From contig NC_087064.1 of assembly GCF_963678635.1 (NCBI RefSeq), forward strand, positions 70,987,465 through 71,051,464: a stretch of DNA of 64,000 nucleotides. Direction: 5' to 3'. The notes below the pieces were generated by a model. It was not told the origin of the DNA. It saw nothing but the letters and a program-made list of their open reading frames with translations, and did no database searches. The stretch comes from Symsagittifera roscoffensis. Taxonomy: Eukaryota > Xenacoelomorpha > Acoela > Convolutidae. The position numbers and the translations under genes were made by a program. This document shows positions 1-11,504 of this stretch, one piece after another. Every line of letters begins with the position of its first letter. Position 1 is the first letter of the stretch.

Positions 1-208
1 AATCACAGCGGGCCTCAAATGTAGCCCAACAATTTTTACAAGGAAAATAATCTTCTCAACTTGGTGTTATATTTGTTTTCGTTTGATAGCCAGCGGACCA
101 TTTGTTTTCGTATGATCACAGCGGGACTCAAATGTAGCTCAACAATTTTTACAAGGAATATAATCTGCTCAACTTGCTGTTAAATTTGTTTTCGTTTGAT
201 AGCCAGTA
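1..208 (+). repeat. Tandem repeat, 113-bp unit, two copies
   Basis: A block beginning ATCACAGCGGG at position 2 recurs at 115 with only scattered substitutions and continues to about 208. The unit includes GTAGC(C/T)CAACAATTTTTACAAGGA and TTTGTTTTCGTTTGATAGCCAG. The array may begin before the window. No coding signal is seen in it. Confidence 0.8.
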
Positions 209-1597
209 TATTTTTTGGTATTATACTTTTTTTTAAAAAACTAGGGGTACACGAGAATCTCGCTGCGAAATAACTTTATCAGCAGTCAGTGAAATATTTT
301 TACGTAGTTTTTGATTGACTAAAAAAGCCAAGAAAATCGTTTTTGGAGTATAAAGCTCGAGCCCAATTTTCGCAAAAGAAAACGCACCCTACTAAAATTT
401 TCGACAAAATTGTATTTGCCAATTTTTTCTAACATCAATCCAATTTGAGACAAATACGTTATAATTGTCAAGTTTTTTTCGTTTTTGCCGGATAATTTAA
501 TTCAGCATTGTAATTCAATTAACTTGAATTGAAGAACTGAATTTTCATTTTCAGTTTTTCTCTTTGCAAGTGAGTCTAACATGTCAACTCTGTAAAGAAC
601 CAACTGCACCGCACACACTAATTCCTGTGTAATTGGAATGCTTATCTTGCATACGTTTGAAAAAAATGCAATTTTTGCAAAAACTTTTCCAAAACTAAGC
701 CAAATCTTGCAAGCAAAATGCAAGAGAATTATTTTTCTTCCAAGATTTTTTGAATTCGGAGAACACTGGACTGGGTAGAAAACATTGCATCTGATCAGGA
801 AGTTGGATAGCAGTTCATCTCTGTTTTTTTTGTAAGCTTCAATGAGAAATTTCTTTTTGAGAAATTTTGTTTCAGGAAGCGATGTTAGCAATGTTGCTTG
901 AATATATTGGTGTTTTCTGCAATACGCCTTAAAATTATCACATTGCTAGTTGAAATTCTGTTTTTAACGACAATTTGGATTTCCAATTAGGTCGTAGTTT
1001 TTTCAAACCATCGCCTTATTTTCAGCATTATAATCGAAGCCATCATTTTTGAGAATTAGAATTGAGTGTTCACAATAACTAAAACTAGAGTTTGATGACA
1101 AATAACAGTGAGGTGAAAAAGGGCATAAGAAAAGAATTTTGAGTTTAGAGGAGAAAGATTTACAAGAAATTCCGAGCAGTAAAAATTTTTAAAAATGAAA
1201 AAGAAGCTGAAAAATAGAGAAAATCGTCAATGGAAACCAAACACTAACTTTCAACAATAGTAGACAATCTTAGCATCAAAAAAAAACCATGACACAGGAT
1301 GGTCTCAACCTGACCGAACAAAAAGCAAAATCTGACAAGTCAACTCCAAAGACAAAAAATTAAATGATTTTGGGAAGATGTGAAATCTTAGTTAAAACAC
1401 ACAAAATTATCATCTCATAGACAAAAAGAGTTTCAAATTTTCTCGGTTTCGTTTTTTTCCCGTTCTCTAATTTCGTATATTTTATTTTTTGGTACCTCCG
1501 CAGCCTTTTGTTTCTCTCTCTGCTTATGTGCTGCTCGTTTTCTCTATTTCAACTGTCATTTCAAAGCAACATCCTCTCAAATTGCTTTGGTTACGGG
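209..1597. other. Mostly non-coding DNA
   Basis: AT-rich sequence with many stops in all frames. The only open stretch of note is the possible minus-strand exon at 502-896, listed separately. No RNA gene or recognisable mobile element is seen. Confidence 0.5.
502..896 (-). CDS. Possible host exon, unknown product
   Basis: The minus strand is open for about 130 codons here. The first 55 or so residues look protein-like: a Lys-rich helix around FLKKKFLIEAYKKNRDELL followed by SNFLIRCNVFYPVQ. If the acceptor is the AG ending at 897 (RC ...TATATTCAAG), the reading phase matches the phase left by the exon at 2461-2560, so it could be the next exon of the same EF-hand gene. The acceptor is weak (short pyrimidine tract), no convincing donor is seen, and the second half of the frame is low complexity. 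It could equally be a chance open frame. Confidence 0.22.
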
Positions 1598-2007
1598 GGC
1601 GGATCTAGGATTTGCTCGAGAGGGGGCGGGGCGGATTTTCTAAAATGTTTCAAAAATTTTGTCGACCTTTTTTTAGGTCAACCAAAATGATTTTCCGAGC
1701 TCTCCCAAAGCCCTACAAAGACCCTGTTGCGGCCAATTTTGTTAAAAGAAAACAGACCAAAAAAGGCGTTTTTAGGCACTTTTTGGAAAGTTTTGACCTA
1801 AAAACCGCGCTATTTTGGCGCGCGCTCGCCCTCAAAATTAGTATAAATTGGCACCAAAGGCGCCTTTAGAAAACTTTAGGGTCCGTTCCCAAAAATGGAT
1901 ATCTTAAAATAGTACAAAGGTGAGACCCTTTGGGTCGGCGGGGGGTCAAATCCCTGAGGGAAGGAATGTCCGCCCACTGCCCCCCCCCCCCCCCCCCTAA
2001 ATCCGCC
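1598..2007 (+). repeat. TIR element family 1, copy 1
   Basis: The element starts GGCGGATCTAGGATTTGCTCGAG and ends CCTAAATCCGCC, which are imperfect terminal inverted repeats. Internal landmarks shared with the other copies are a GTCGACC-like box, GAGCTCTCCCAAA, GGCGCGCGCTC and GGCGCCTTTAG. It ends in a C17 run (1981-1997). No transposase frame is present, so it is a non-autonomous (MITE-like) repeat by inference. Confidence 0.7.
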
Positions 2008-2214
2008 CGTTTGGTTATCTTCCTTAAAGTTGAACTGTCCGACTTTGCTTTTCGTTCGTTCATGTTAAGACCACCGTATGTCATGGTCATGGTTTTCTTT
2101 GATGTTAGGATTATCCAGCATTGTTGAAAATGTTCGATTTACATTGACAGTTCTATGTTCTCTCTTGGATATCAGTTCCTGGTCTTTTTTCCGTTTTCTT
2201 TGATGTATGTACTC

Positions 2215-2234
2215 GGGGGGGGGGGGGGGGGGGG
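2215..2234 (+). repeat. Homopolymer G20
   Basis: Uninterrupted run of 20 G inside the intron downstream of the 2461-2560 exon. Similar long runs are C17 at 1981-1997 and C17 at 32991-33007. Lengths are likely assembly-sensitive. Confidence 0.9.
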
Positions 2235-2460
2235 TTGTATTAAGCTCTCCTCGAGGTTGGCTCTTATCCATGTTTTTTGCCTGATTTATTTTTTTGTTTA
2301 TTGACCGATTTTTTAGTTTTCTTAACCATCTTTCAACTGTGCAGTTTTTAGTTCTTTCGAACAATCGATAACATTCAAAATAGGAAAATTTCAGAAAATG
2401 AAAGAGCGGGGGACAGGAAAATAGCCAGGAAATCAGAGAGAGCTTTTCATTTACACTTAC

Positions 2461-2560
2461 CTGAATTTGTCGTCTCTGATTCTTGGCTCTGGGGCAAATG
2501 TTTGTCCAAATCAAGGTCGCATTTTTGTGCTAATCGGTTCACCAATTCATAGTATGAGAG
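2461..2560 (-). CDS. Internal exon of EF-hand host gene
   Basis: On the minus strand an acceptor TTTGTTTTCAG ends at 2561 and a consensus donor CAG|GTAAGTG begins at 2460. The 100-nt exon between them is open in only one phase, encoding LSYYELVNRLAQKCDLDLD and then a Gln/Glu/Ser-rich tail. The other two phases have stops within the first 21 nt. That single open phase (phase 0 at the 5' end) is the phase left by the EF-hand exon at 6945-7155, so the two are probably consecutive exons of one gene separated by a 4.4-kb intron. The exon leaves one nucleotide over at its 3' end. The family of the protein is not recognised. Confidence 0.6.
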
Positions 2561-2839
2561 CTGAAAACAAAGTTCTAAAATTTGCAAATTTTAATGTGAC
2601 AAGTTTGATGACAAAAAGCCGTCACTTTGCAAAATGATTGATGAAAATTTTTGTTACAAAATTACATGAAGTTTGAAAGAGACATATAACAAGAGTCAAC
2701 GACTTAATCTCGAAGCTATCAGTCAATAAATATGTTCGTTCAATCAATAAATCATACAATATGCATTGAAAATTCTTGAAGCGGTAAAGAAATGACGGGT
2801 ACTTTCTGTTATAAAAAATGGGTGCTTACCAATACCAGA

Positions 2840-3282
2840 GCGAATTTAGAATGGGTGGGGTGGACGCTCTTATTTGAACTCAGATATTGACCCTCTCACC
2901 AACCAAAGGGTGCCCTTTGGTATTTTTTTATGACATCCATTTTAAGCCGATCAACCCTAAAATTTTTCTGAAGATGCCTTTTGCGTCAATATTTACTACA
3001 TTTGATGGGGCGGAGCCCGCGCCAAAAAACACAGTTTTTCGGTCAAAATTTTCCAAAAAACCAAAAAAAAGCTCAAAAACGGCATTTTTGACATGTTTTT
3101 TTCTTCAAAATTTTGCCTGCTGCGCATTATTTTTAGTGAAAAAAAGGTCATGATATTGTTCTGGGAAAGTTCGAAAATCAATTTGGTCGACCTAACAAAA
3201 AAAATCGACAAGAAAAAAAGGTCGACCTATGAAAAAAAAGGTCTACCATTTTTTTTCTCAAATCCTAGAGGGACAATCCGCC
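2840..3282 (-). repeat. TIR element family 1, copy 2 (inverted)
   Basis: Opposite orientation to copy 1. The left end reads GCGAATTTAGAA and the right end AATCCTAGAGGGACAATCCGCC, the reverse complements of the family ends. It carries the GGTCGACCTA box (present twice here), the shared Lys-codon-like A-rich core, and the ACCAAAGGGTG segment. It lies within the host-gene intron. Confidence 0.6.
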
Positions 3283-3790
3283 CCTGATCTTTAGAGACGC
3301 GGTCGTTTTAGCTTTTCCTTTCTTTCAACCATTGAAAGTTAAGGATTAAAATGAAAATTAAAAGACAACAGAAATGTGGAGCTTGGGCTGTATAACAGAA
3401 AAAATCCAAATTGATGCAACCTCCAAAATTGTTGCAACCCGAAGTGATTTCAATGCTCTTTATTCGGTGTAGTATTACATGAAAACACATCCGGTTTGTA
3501 TTCTTTTCATGTAGCTTATCCACAAAACTCGTGGGTTATTTTTGGAAGCCAATCCGTTTAATTTTTCCAATTTTGCTTTGATGAAAAGTACGCCTGAAAA
3601 GTAATCGATTTCTTGATTAAGATGTGATAAAAAGTCAGACATATACTCCCATCAGCCAAATGTAACTATTATTAGTGCTTAGCTAATTTTAGGCGAATCA
3701 AGTTGCAGAGCTAAACTCAGTTCGACAAGCCGTTTTAACGGGGACCAGCCTATTAGCATGTGTGTCGATTAGCATGCCCATGTAAAAAAA
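3283..3790. other. Intronic non-coding DNA
   Basis: No exon with acceptable splice borders, no RNA gene, and no recognisable repeat is seen in this stretch of the host-gene intron. Confidence 0.5.
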
Positions 3791-3932
3791 TGTTCAGTAG
3801 TTTGAAGATTAAATATTTCACATTTTGTTTGCTCGAAATTGCAAGTATGGAACTGCGCTTATGTTCAGTAGTTTGAAGATTAAATATTTTACATTTTGTT
3901 TGCTCGAAATTGCAAGTTTTGAACTGCGCTTA
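3791..3932 (+). repeat. Tandem duplication, 71-bp unit
   Basis: TGTTCAGTAGTTTGAAGATT... to ...GAACTGCGCTTA occurs at 3791-3861 and again directly at 3862-3932 with about three substitutions. A recent simple duplication inside the intron. Confidence 0.9.
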
Positions 3933-4625
3933 TTTAGCCGAAATTTGTTTTAACCGAAAGTGAAGTTCTAAATACCCTAACAAATCAAATGGTTTGCAAA
4001 AATATCTGAAATATTAAGCTTGTTTGTTTTAAAGAGTTTTAAATTTTTAATCTAGACAATTTTGACGGGCAGTTTTTTATCATTTGACAACTATTGATGA
4101 CCTGAGCTCGAATTCAGAAAGATATTTCATCTGCGATTTTCTTATGAAAAATAGGGTATGAAGATACTCGTTTTGCTCAAATCACTAGGTTTAAAAAATG
4201 TCAAAAAACTGTTTGTATAAATTTTCTTTATATTTTTGAAACTGAAACCAACGATTTTTTATTCAATCAATTTTCATTCAATCGGTTTTTTATTGCGCGT
4301 TTTTATCCCAAATTATCTACTTGTGCACATTTTTTTACTTGGATGATTTGAAATCTTTTTTTTTGAACTGTGACTCAAAAATTATCAGAAACTAATAACA
4401 GAATAAGTGAAAGCTCTAACAAACTTTTGCTAGAAGCAACACGTTGATTTAAACTGCACCAAGATGAGTTTAATTGTTTTTTAGAAACAAAGCAACATAT
4501 GAAAATGGCAACATGAAAAATAACGCAGGCATGGTTCGAAAAACGTAGACGGAAAGTTAAAGCGCGGGGTTGTTTTTTTCTTCAAACTTTTTAAGACTTT
4601 TTGAGAGATCAATTTAAAATTAAAA

Positions 4626-4683
4626 GAAGACTGCTCGTATAACAGGGAGGAGCCCTGAATGTTCCGACTGCACTTTAAAAGGC
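4626..4683 (+). repeat. Conserved short hairpin repeat, copy 1
   Basis: One of four copies in the window of a roughly 60-nt motif: GACTGCTCRTAT, a stem CAGGG..CCCTG, then AATGTTCCGACYGC and an AAGG-containing tail. Here the stem is CAGGG-agga-GCCCTG (the loop differs, the stem is intact). The surrounding sequence is unrelated between copies, so the motif itself is what is conserved. Function unknown: it could be a structured RNA or the end of a small non-autonomous repeat. Confidence 0.55.
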
Positions 4684-5329
4684 CAATTTGAAAGTTTTTT
4701 TCTGCTGCAAAAATGACAAAATATTCGAAAAAAAAAGAAAAACACATTTTCGTTTAAATTATCCCCCAACACAAAAATGAAAAGTATAAAAGAATGTATT
4801 TAGCGTCCTGTTGTTCCAAAAAAGGATGAATAATTATGCATGGGATGGTTATTTTTCTTTCAGATCAATTTTAGATAAGTTGACTGCGTATGGGCATCGA
4901 TCCATAAATTTTGTGATTGCCAAGCGAGTAAGCTTGCACTTGACTAAAGTGTGGCTTTGCTGCTGGTTAGAAATTTTGATAGTTTATTTCAATACGCAAA
5001 TTTTTTGTGCGTGGCAAGTTATCCGCATTCATAATTAGTGAGGAAAACTAATTGGTCTTATTAGTAATTGGTCTTTGATATTATCAGCCTAAGTTTGTAA
5101 TTTGCCAAGATTTCATTTCCATAAACGTTTCGCGACCAACAATGAGCAGTCGGAAACTTCAGGGTTTATTCAGCGGAGCATTCAATTTAGAACGCATTAA
5201 CCCGCCGCTCACGCGTGTTATAAGAACGCAGTATATTGCATATTAATTATCCCAAATTGACCAAATTAGCAATTTTTAAACCTCCATGACTTTCCGAAAA
5301 ACGATCACAGGTGAAAAAATCAGCTGATT
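4684..5329. other. Intronic non-coding DNA
   Basis: Nothing recognisable. The plus-strand open frame at 4811-5038 has no family features and no splice support. Confidence 0.5.
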
Positions 5330-5853
5330 TAGTCCCCCTTTGTACTATTGTGAATAACCATTTTTTGCCCGCTTTTGTTTGAAAAAATTGCCTGCGGTGC
5401 AGAAAATTTGGTCAAAATGGGGTCTTTATAGCGGTTTGGGAGAGCTCAGAAAATCAATTTGTTCGACCTAAGAAAAAGTTCGAAATTTTTGATTTTTTTT
5501 GAAATCCGCTTTTTTTTAAAATTCGTAGATCCGACCTTTTTAGTTTCAGCTCAGGAAAACAATATCCTCCAGATGTTATAAAAAATATTTTAAAAAAGGT
5601 TATAAAATTATATTTTCTCGAGGAGGCGGATTTTCAAAAAAATTTCAAAACATTTGTCGATCTTTATTTTACTCAACCAAATTGATTCTCTGAGCTCTCC
5701 CAAATCAGAAAAAAGCCCCAGTTTGACCAAATTTTCTGCACCGCAGGCGATTTTTTTTTTAAAAAATGCAGGCCAAAAAAGGCGTTTTGGGCAATCTAGT
5801 TTTTTCGGCGCGCGCTCCCCCCTCAAGTTTAGTTTATATTGGCGTCAAAACTC
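5330..5853. repeat. Fold-back pair of family-1 fragments
   Basis: A minus-oriented family-1 fragment (about 5330-5509, ending GAAATCCGC) faces a plus-oriented fragment (5625-5853, starting GGCGGATTTTC) across a spacer of about 115 bp. The arms share, in mirror order, GAGAGCTCAGA / TCTGAGCTCTC and GCCTGCGGTGCAGAAAATTTGGTC / its complement. A transcript through the intron could form a long hairpin here. Confidence 0.65.
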
Positions 5854-5859
5854 CTTTTT

Positions 5860-6195
5860 TGTTGTGCATAGCATGTTTATGCATTCCTTGATCAATGCCT
5901 GACAATTTCAAAAATCTTATTTTTAAAGTAATCATCGTTGAAAAGAATGCCAAAGTTTAAAAGTTTGATAGTTTCGTTATATGCTTTCTGTAAGACAATA
6001 CGTTATATGTTTCCAATGCAATTTTAATGCAAGATGGTCAAACTTTTGGCTACTCTATTTTGAATAATCAAGGTTTTGTCACTTGTGTTTGGTTACAACC
6101 AAAAAATGTTGAGAAATTAAAATGTAAAAAAGCAATATTTTGGTTTATGGAAAAATGGTAGTCATTCAACTTCCATATACGAAAAGTCACTAAAC
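5860..6195 (-). repeat. TIR element family 2, internal fragment
   Basis: Reverse complement of sequence at about 13990-14300 inside the family-2 element. Shared landmarks include CATTGATCAAGG, GGTTACAACCAAAAAA (here on the plus strand; its complement at 14082), and the ATGCATTGGAAAC/GTTTCCAATGCA block. It abuts the fold-back on the left and family-1 copy 3 on the right. Confidence 0.55.
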
Positions 6196-6200
6196 ACAGA

Positions 6201-6794
6201 GGCGGATCTAGGATTTTCTCGAGGGGGGCGGATTCTCAAAAAATTTCTGGAAGTTTTGATGACGACCTCTTTTTTAGGTCGACCAAATTGGTTTTACGAA
6301 CTCTCCTAAAGCACTAAAAAGACACTGTTTTGCCCAAATTTTCTACGCCGCAGGAAATATTTTGAAAAAACAGGTCAAACAAAGCCGTTTTTGGACAATT
6401 TGCGGAAAATTGTGACAAAAAATTCGCGTTGTTCTTGGCGCGCGTTCCCCTCAAAGTTAGTATATATTGGCGCCAAAGGCGCCTTTAGAAAAATTTTAAT
6501 GTCGGTCGGCCAAAAATAGATTTCTTATAAAGTACCAAAAGGTGGACCTTTTGGTCGAAAAGGGGTCGAATCCCTAAGGGGAAGGCGTTCCATATTTGAA
6601 AATTGTATGACTAGCACCTTTGGTCAACCCGGGTTTTGGCCCGAAGTCGGTTTTAGAAAAATTTAAGGTCAGTCAGCTAAAAATGGATAATTCAAAATAA
6701 AACAAAGGGCGACCCTTTCGGTCAGTAGGCGGTCGAATTCCTGAGGTGTGGGGGACGCAAGCGTCCGCTTCCCGCGGCCCCTTCCTAAATCCGC
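6201..6794 (+). repeat. TIR element family 1, copy 3 (composite)
   Basis: Starts GGCGGATCTAGGATTTTCTCGAG and ends CTTCCTAAATCCGC, the best-preserved termini of the family. The 3' half is partly duplicated: the TTTAGAAAAATTT...GGTCGAATYCCTRAGG block occurs twice. Between the two lies a family-2 end (about 6604-6645, GTATGACTAGCACCTTTGGTCAACCCGGG), so the copy is a nested composite. It lies 150 bp downstream of the EF-hand exon. Confidence 0.65.
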
Positions 6795-6944
6795 TGTTGG
6801 CTTCACCCCCATTCTAGGGTTTCAATTCACAAGAGAGTGCAGTTATCCAGGAGAAAATAAATTTCTGTTTCGATACATTGTTCAAAAAAGTGGTAAAATC
6901 TGTCCACATCTTGAAAATGCAGTAAGAGTCTAAGTGGCGAGTAC

Positions 6945-7155
6945 CTTGGTGTTGTACTCGGAGCCGACTAATCTCCTGGCGAGAATTGCGGGCGGAACGG
7001 TCGATTGAATGACGTCACAAAACGAGATGAGTTCGGTAAAGGACAACTTCTGATCACTGTCTTTGTCACACAGCGAGAACACATCCTCCAAACTATTAGA
7101 GAGAACATCCATTCGCGTTTGTGAATAAATTGGAAATTTAATTTTCGAGAACATT
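6945..7155 (-). CDS. EF-hand exon of a host gene
   Basis: The minus-strand exon begins after an acceptor CGCTATCTTCTAG and ends at AAG|GTACTC. It encodes 70 codons containing a canonical 12-residue EF-hand loop, DKDSDQKLSFTE (Asp at 1, 3 and 5, Glu at 12), with the flanking helices VLSNSLEDVFSLC and LISFCDVIQ. EF-hand loops bind calcium. Codon use is balanced and GC is higher than in the flanks, as expected of host coding DNA. A methionine sits one base inside the exon but this is probably an internal exon. It ends in phase 0 and joins in frame to 2461-2560. The specific protein is not identified. Upstream exons were not found with confidence. Confidence 0.6.
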
Positions 7156-10154
7156 CTAGAAGATAGCGAAAACTCTGGTAAAACTAATCTTAAGTGATTG
7201 CAAAAACAAAGAAAAGATAAAATTGAACTGAGCTGAAACCAAGATTCAAGTTAGTTAGTGTAGATAGATAGTGTTTCTTCAGGAGCGCTTTTGGTCTTCT
7301 GGAACAAGTTTCGAGTATAGGTAGTTATAATACTACAGCTATAGTTGTAAAATTTGGCTTGTCCGCTTGATTGCAAAGTTCTTTTTGACAGAGGGTTCCA
7401 AAAGGTAAGGATTTGAATGGTAATAAAGCAAAAGAATTTCGAACACTTTTCCATTAAATTGCGCAGAAAGAACTTGCAGAAGATTGTTGTCTAACATTAG
7501 AAAACGAATGTTCAGAAAAATTAACATTAAGTTTGGGAAATAAAATTTAGTTTGAAAGCTTCGGTTGATATTTAAAACGGCGAAATTGAAAGCGGAATTG
7601 ATTCTGAGTATTGTCCCGTTGGAGCCAAAATGACCTTTTAGACTTTGATCACATGATTAAATTTGAAAGACCATTCGCGGGGTTCTTTTCCCAGTTACTA
7701 TTGTGTAAGTATAGAGGAGAAGATATACGCTTTCAAAGTTATCTCGCTAAATTGCGAATTTGACCATTTTGAATGTGTAGTTGTGTCGTTTTATAAGAGT
7801 TGTTTGAATTTTAAGAAGAATTTGCCTCAAAACTTCCATTGAAGCAACTGTTTGCTGGTCTAATAAATGAAACTATATTTGTCATGAAATATGAATGAAA
7901 CTATAAAAATCTCTATTGCGAATTTAACTCTTATGGAAAAACGTTGTTTCCATTTAAAAGCGAAAACAGTTATTTCTTCTTGTTTCAGATTTTTGTCTAT
8001 ATGTGCGACGCGTGCTTTATAAAAAAAATAAAAAGAGTGAAAATAAAAAGAAGGATATGAAAACTCAATGCGTTTTAGTTCCCTGTAAAATTCAGCACTA
8101 TTTTTCCATGGAAAAAAAAGAGGTGGTCGCTCTTTGTGGAATATACCATTGAAAAGCAGCTTAGATATTACCAATGTGTACATTTTGAACGCTAGATCGC
8201 CTTATACGCTCAACCTTTTTCCTTACAAGGTCGCGCTCCCACACTTAAGTGCATCCTATGTGTTGTTTTTCAGCCCGGGAATATATCAGAGAGGTCTATT
8301 AGCAGAACAAGTCAAAGAGCAGAAAATACAATATATAATCAAAGATCAATGTTCACTTTTGTTTCACCCTTTTTTTCTTTTCCCGCTGAATTTATAATTT
8401 TTTGCATATTTGGTTTCAGTAATTCAGAAATAAGTTGTCAGTGCAGAAATAGGTTTATTTTAGAAATTATTCTCTGCTGTGTTCTGCTGTCGATGTGTTC
8501 AAAAACTAGTAATTTGTTTTTTATCCCTCTTCTATCAGCGAAATACCATTTCCTGTGACATTTTCAGTTTTAATTTATCCCCGCTAAGTTGCGTTCCACT
8601 GACGGGGAATTTTCATTTTTAATTTGTCAAAAGTACATGCATTCGACGGGGGGGGGGGTCATCTCATTCAGTATAGATCATTTATTGTACTCTCACAACA
8701 TGCACACTTCAGTATTTTAGCTTAAAACTTCTCTAGAATCCCCCAAGTTTTTATTTCCTTTGCATTTTCCTGCCTGTTGTGTGTTATCAATACTTAAAAT
8801 CAAAGCTCAAACGGAGCAAAAAAAGTTTATACGTCATGGCCCACCGAAAAAGTATGCGTAATCAGGTGTGCAGGTAGTCAATGATACGCAAAACACAATC
8901 GGAGAACAAAGAAAGGGCACACTCGGAATTAATTAGAAAAAGTCACACTAGTTGAAATTTGGTTACGTAGCAGTACTTAGACAACAGCGTATTCAAACTC
9001 GTCACTAAACAGACAAATACTCTTTTAACCAATCAGAATCGAGACAAGGAAAACATTAACCATTATTAATTATTTATCTTACAAAAATCATAATAAACTC
9101 TTTTCACATCAGGGATTATTCAATAGACATTTGTCAATTTACATAATTCTGACATGCTAGGACATCAAGTCTTATAGGTCTAGACAAGTGATGCTTAGCT
9201 GTACAACTTTTAGGAAGTTCTAAGAAGTTTCTACTGTGAACTACTAGCAGTTGTCCAAACCCTTCAACCCCCTTCTTTTTGAAAAAAAAGATCTATCATT
9301 TCTTTATTATTTGTGATGTATAAACTCTTTAACTCTTTTATGTTTAAATATATCAATCTCAGAATCCAAAATTAAGTTGTTTAGGAATTCAAGTTGAAAT
9401 CCTTTCGTAAAAGTTTAACTGAAGTTTTGAATACCTTGTAATTGTGCAACTGTTTCACTGAGCATATCTTGTAGGTTTCTTAAAACTTTTTAATTGATCG
9501 ATATCTCCGTTTTCTTAAAATTTTTTTTAGAATTCAGTTTTGTTTCATTTCAAGTTTTTATAGTGATGTTGTATTAGCTGTGCTACAGTATAACCTCATA
9601 TTGCAGAAAATTGATTGAAATTTTTGATCTTTACTCGGCTTAGATTAACAGATTTTTTGCTTTCATCCGATAATTCTCGCAAAGTATTAGAAAGATTCTA
9701 GCGTTTTGCTTAACATCTTTTTCAAGCTTGTTTTGGTAAAATTGTTTTCGTTTCTTGTCTATCAATTTTGTAATGCATTTCTATTTTTTGCAAATTTCAC
9801 TTTACTTTATCACTTCCTGAGCTAATGTGATTTTTAGAATTTTGCTAGCCAACTTTTTGATTTCTTTATCTATCCATGTTTTTGCTTTCTTTTGTGTCTT
9901 GTCTTAGTTTGGACGAAATGGTTTATGTTTGTTGTAATTATCTAATGAATGAATTGAAAAGACTCATTGCTCTCTTAGTTTGTAATATCTTCGTCGCGTG
10001 CTTTTGTATTTATTGTAGAAATTCAAGAGTTATTTTTCCGCAAATTGTCAATTTTTTATTGTGATCCAAGTTTTAAATATTTCTCCTTGGGAAATTTCAT
10101 CAGGGGAATCCCTTTTGGTTTCTTTTCATGTAATTACCGTTGAATGATCTGTAA
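7156..10154. other. Long non-coding stretch
   Basis: Presumed intron or intergenic DNA. Several 60-110-codon open frames on both strands have biased, low-complexity translations without splice support. The one at 8276-8558 (plus) follows a fair acceptor (TGTTGTTTTTCAG) but has no recognisable product. No RNA gene is seen. Confidence 0.45.
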
Positions 10155-10418
10155 TCAATATATCCGACACCATAGCAACTGTAGAAAAATTTTGAGCACA
10201 ACACTTTTTTTGCAGTTTTTGGAAAAAATCGTTTGGCGAGTGGATTCTAAATTGTTTTGACATTTTAAACTAAAATCATTTAGACAATCCTCGTATGCAT
10301 TTTCAATTTGAGGTTTTAAATGATCAAGATTGATGTCTCCACGAAAAACATGTTTATCATCGGGTCCTACATCCATCCAATACAAGTAATTGTCTAAAAT
10401 TTTCGTTGAATCAATCAT
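10155..10418 (-). CDS. Small ORF or exon, unknown
   Basis: An 87-codon minus-strand frame from an ATG, encoding MIDSTKILDNYLYWMDVG and then DDKHVFRGDINLDHLKPQIENAY in separate stretches. The composition is balanced and acidic for the first 70 residues and looks more protein-like than neighbouring chance frames. No signal peptide, membrane segment or known motif. No strong splice border was found, so it could be a single-exon gene, a fragment captured by a mobile element, or chance. Confidence 0.3.
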   Translation of the reverse strand: MIDSTKILDNYLYWMDVGPDDKHVFRGDINLDHLKPQIENAYEDCLNDFSLKCQNNLESTRQTIFSKNCKKSVVLKIFLQLLWCRIY

Positions 10419-11504
10419 TAAACTTAAATAAACTTAAATATTTAAACAACCTACCGTAGAAAATAAACTGTTTTGTTTATTCAAGAAAATTTCAATAGTC
10501 AAGAGTTGATACAAGAGCTAGAGTAAAAAACTGTTTCATTTGTTTGCTTTTCAGCTCAATTCTGATTGGTTAATAAAGTATTTGTCTGCTTGCCTGCGAG
10601 AATGAATATGTGGTTGTCTTAATACAGATCGTACTCCTTAAACTTTAAACTAGTATTAGTAGTTCTATACTTGAAATCAAATAGACAATTTTTGAACCTC
10701 AGTGTAAACTAACTGACTATAGATTTTTATTATAGATAATAGAGCTGCCTATTCATGCTGGAACTGGAAGAGGTGGTTGATCTGGGCTGACCAAGTTTTG
10801 CTGCTTGCACGTTAAAATCATGTCAATCAGAATTGTGTTTTTTATTCTTTTTGTGTTTTATATTTTATTGTGTTTTTATTGTGTTTAGCACTATTCGAAT
10901 AAAAATTTGGGATCTACTTAACAATTTCCCCTCTTGGTATCTACTTAAGAATCGCCAACCCTATTAAAAAAAGAAGTTAATTAGCACTGAGCTTGCTATT
11001 GAGAATTGGAATTTTGCTGCATTCTGATTGGTCGAAAATGTGTTATTTTAATCTTCTTAACATTTGCCCCCCTTTCTTAAAAAGGGGGGGGGGGGGCAAA
11101 TGTTAAGTAGATTCAAAATTTGTTTAAAATACTTTTTTCTTTCTGTATCAGCTATTCTTTTTATCATTCTCCTCTCACGCTGTCTTCAAGATGCTTGATA
11201 AGTTTTTAACAGTTTTTAACAATTTTTTAACAGTTTTAATACAATTTAACATAATGATCATATTTTCAGGTGCAGATGGAGCGAGTGATTAGTTTTATAG
11301 CAGTAAAGGAATAAACCTAAGCCAATTGATTATGTGGCAATTTTCGTGGTTGATTATGTTAGTCTGAAATCAGTTGATCTTCCAACGGACCTTTTTCAGA
11401 CTATCCTACAGGGTGACCTGAAGAGATTGAAAACGGTAATTCTGCAGTTCCATAAACTCAGTCTAAGAAAAAAAAAATTAAACACAAGAATTTGACAATT
11501 TTTT

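Noticed and set aside
7380-7405. Plus-strand micro-exon (TTTTTGACAG|AGGGTTCCAAAAG|GTAAGG)
   Set aside because: A 13-nt exon with no neighbouring exons on that strand; most likely chance.
8276-8558. Plus-strand exon after the acceptor TGTTGTTTTTCAG
   Set aside because: The translation is Phe/Cys/Ser-rich and low complexity, with no donor of quality and no recognised motif.
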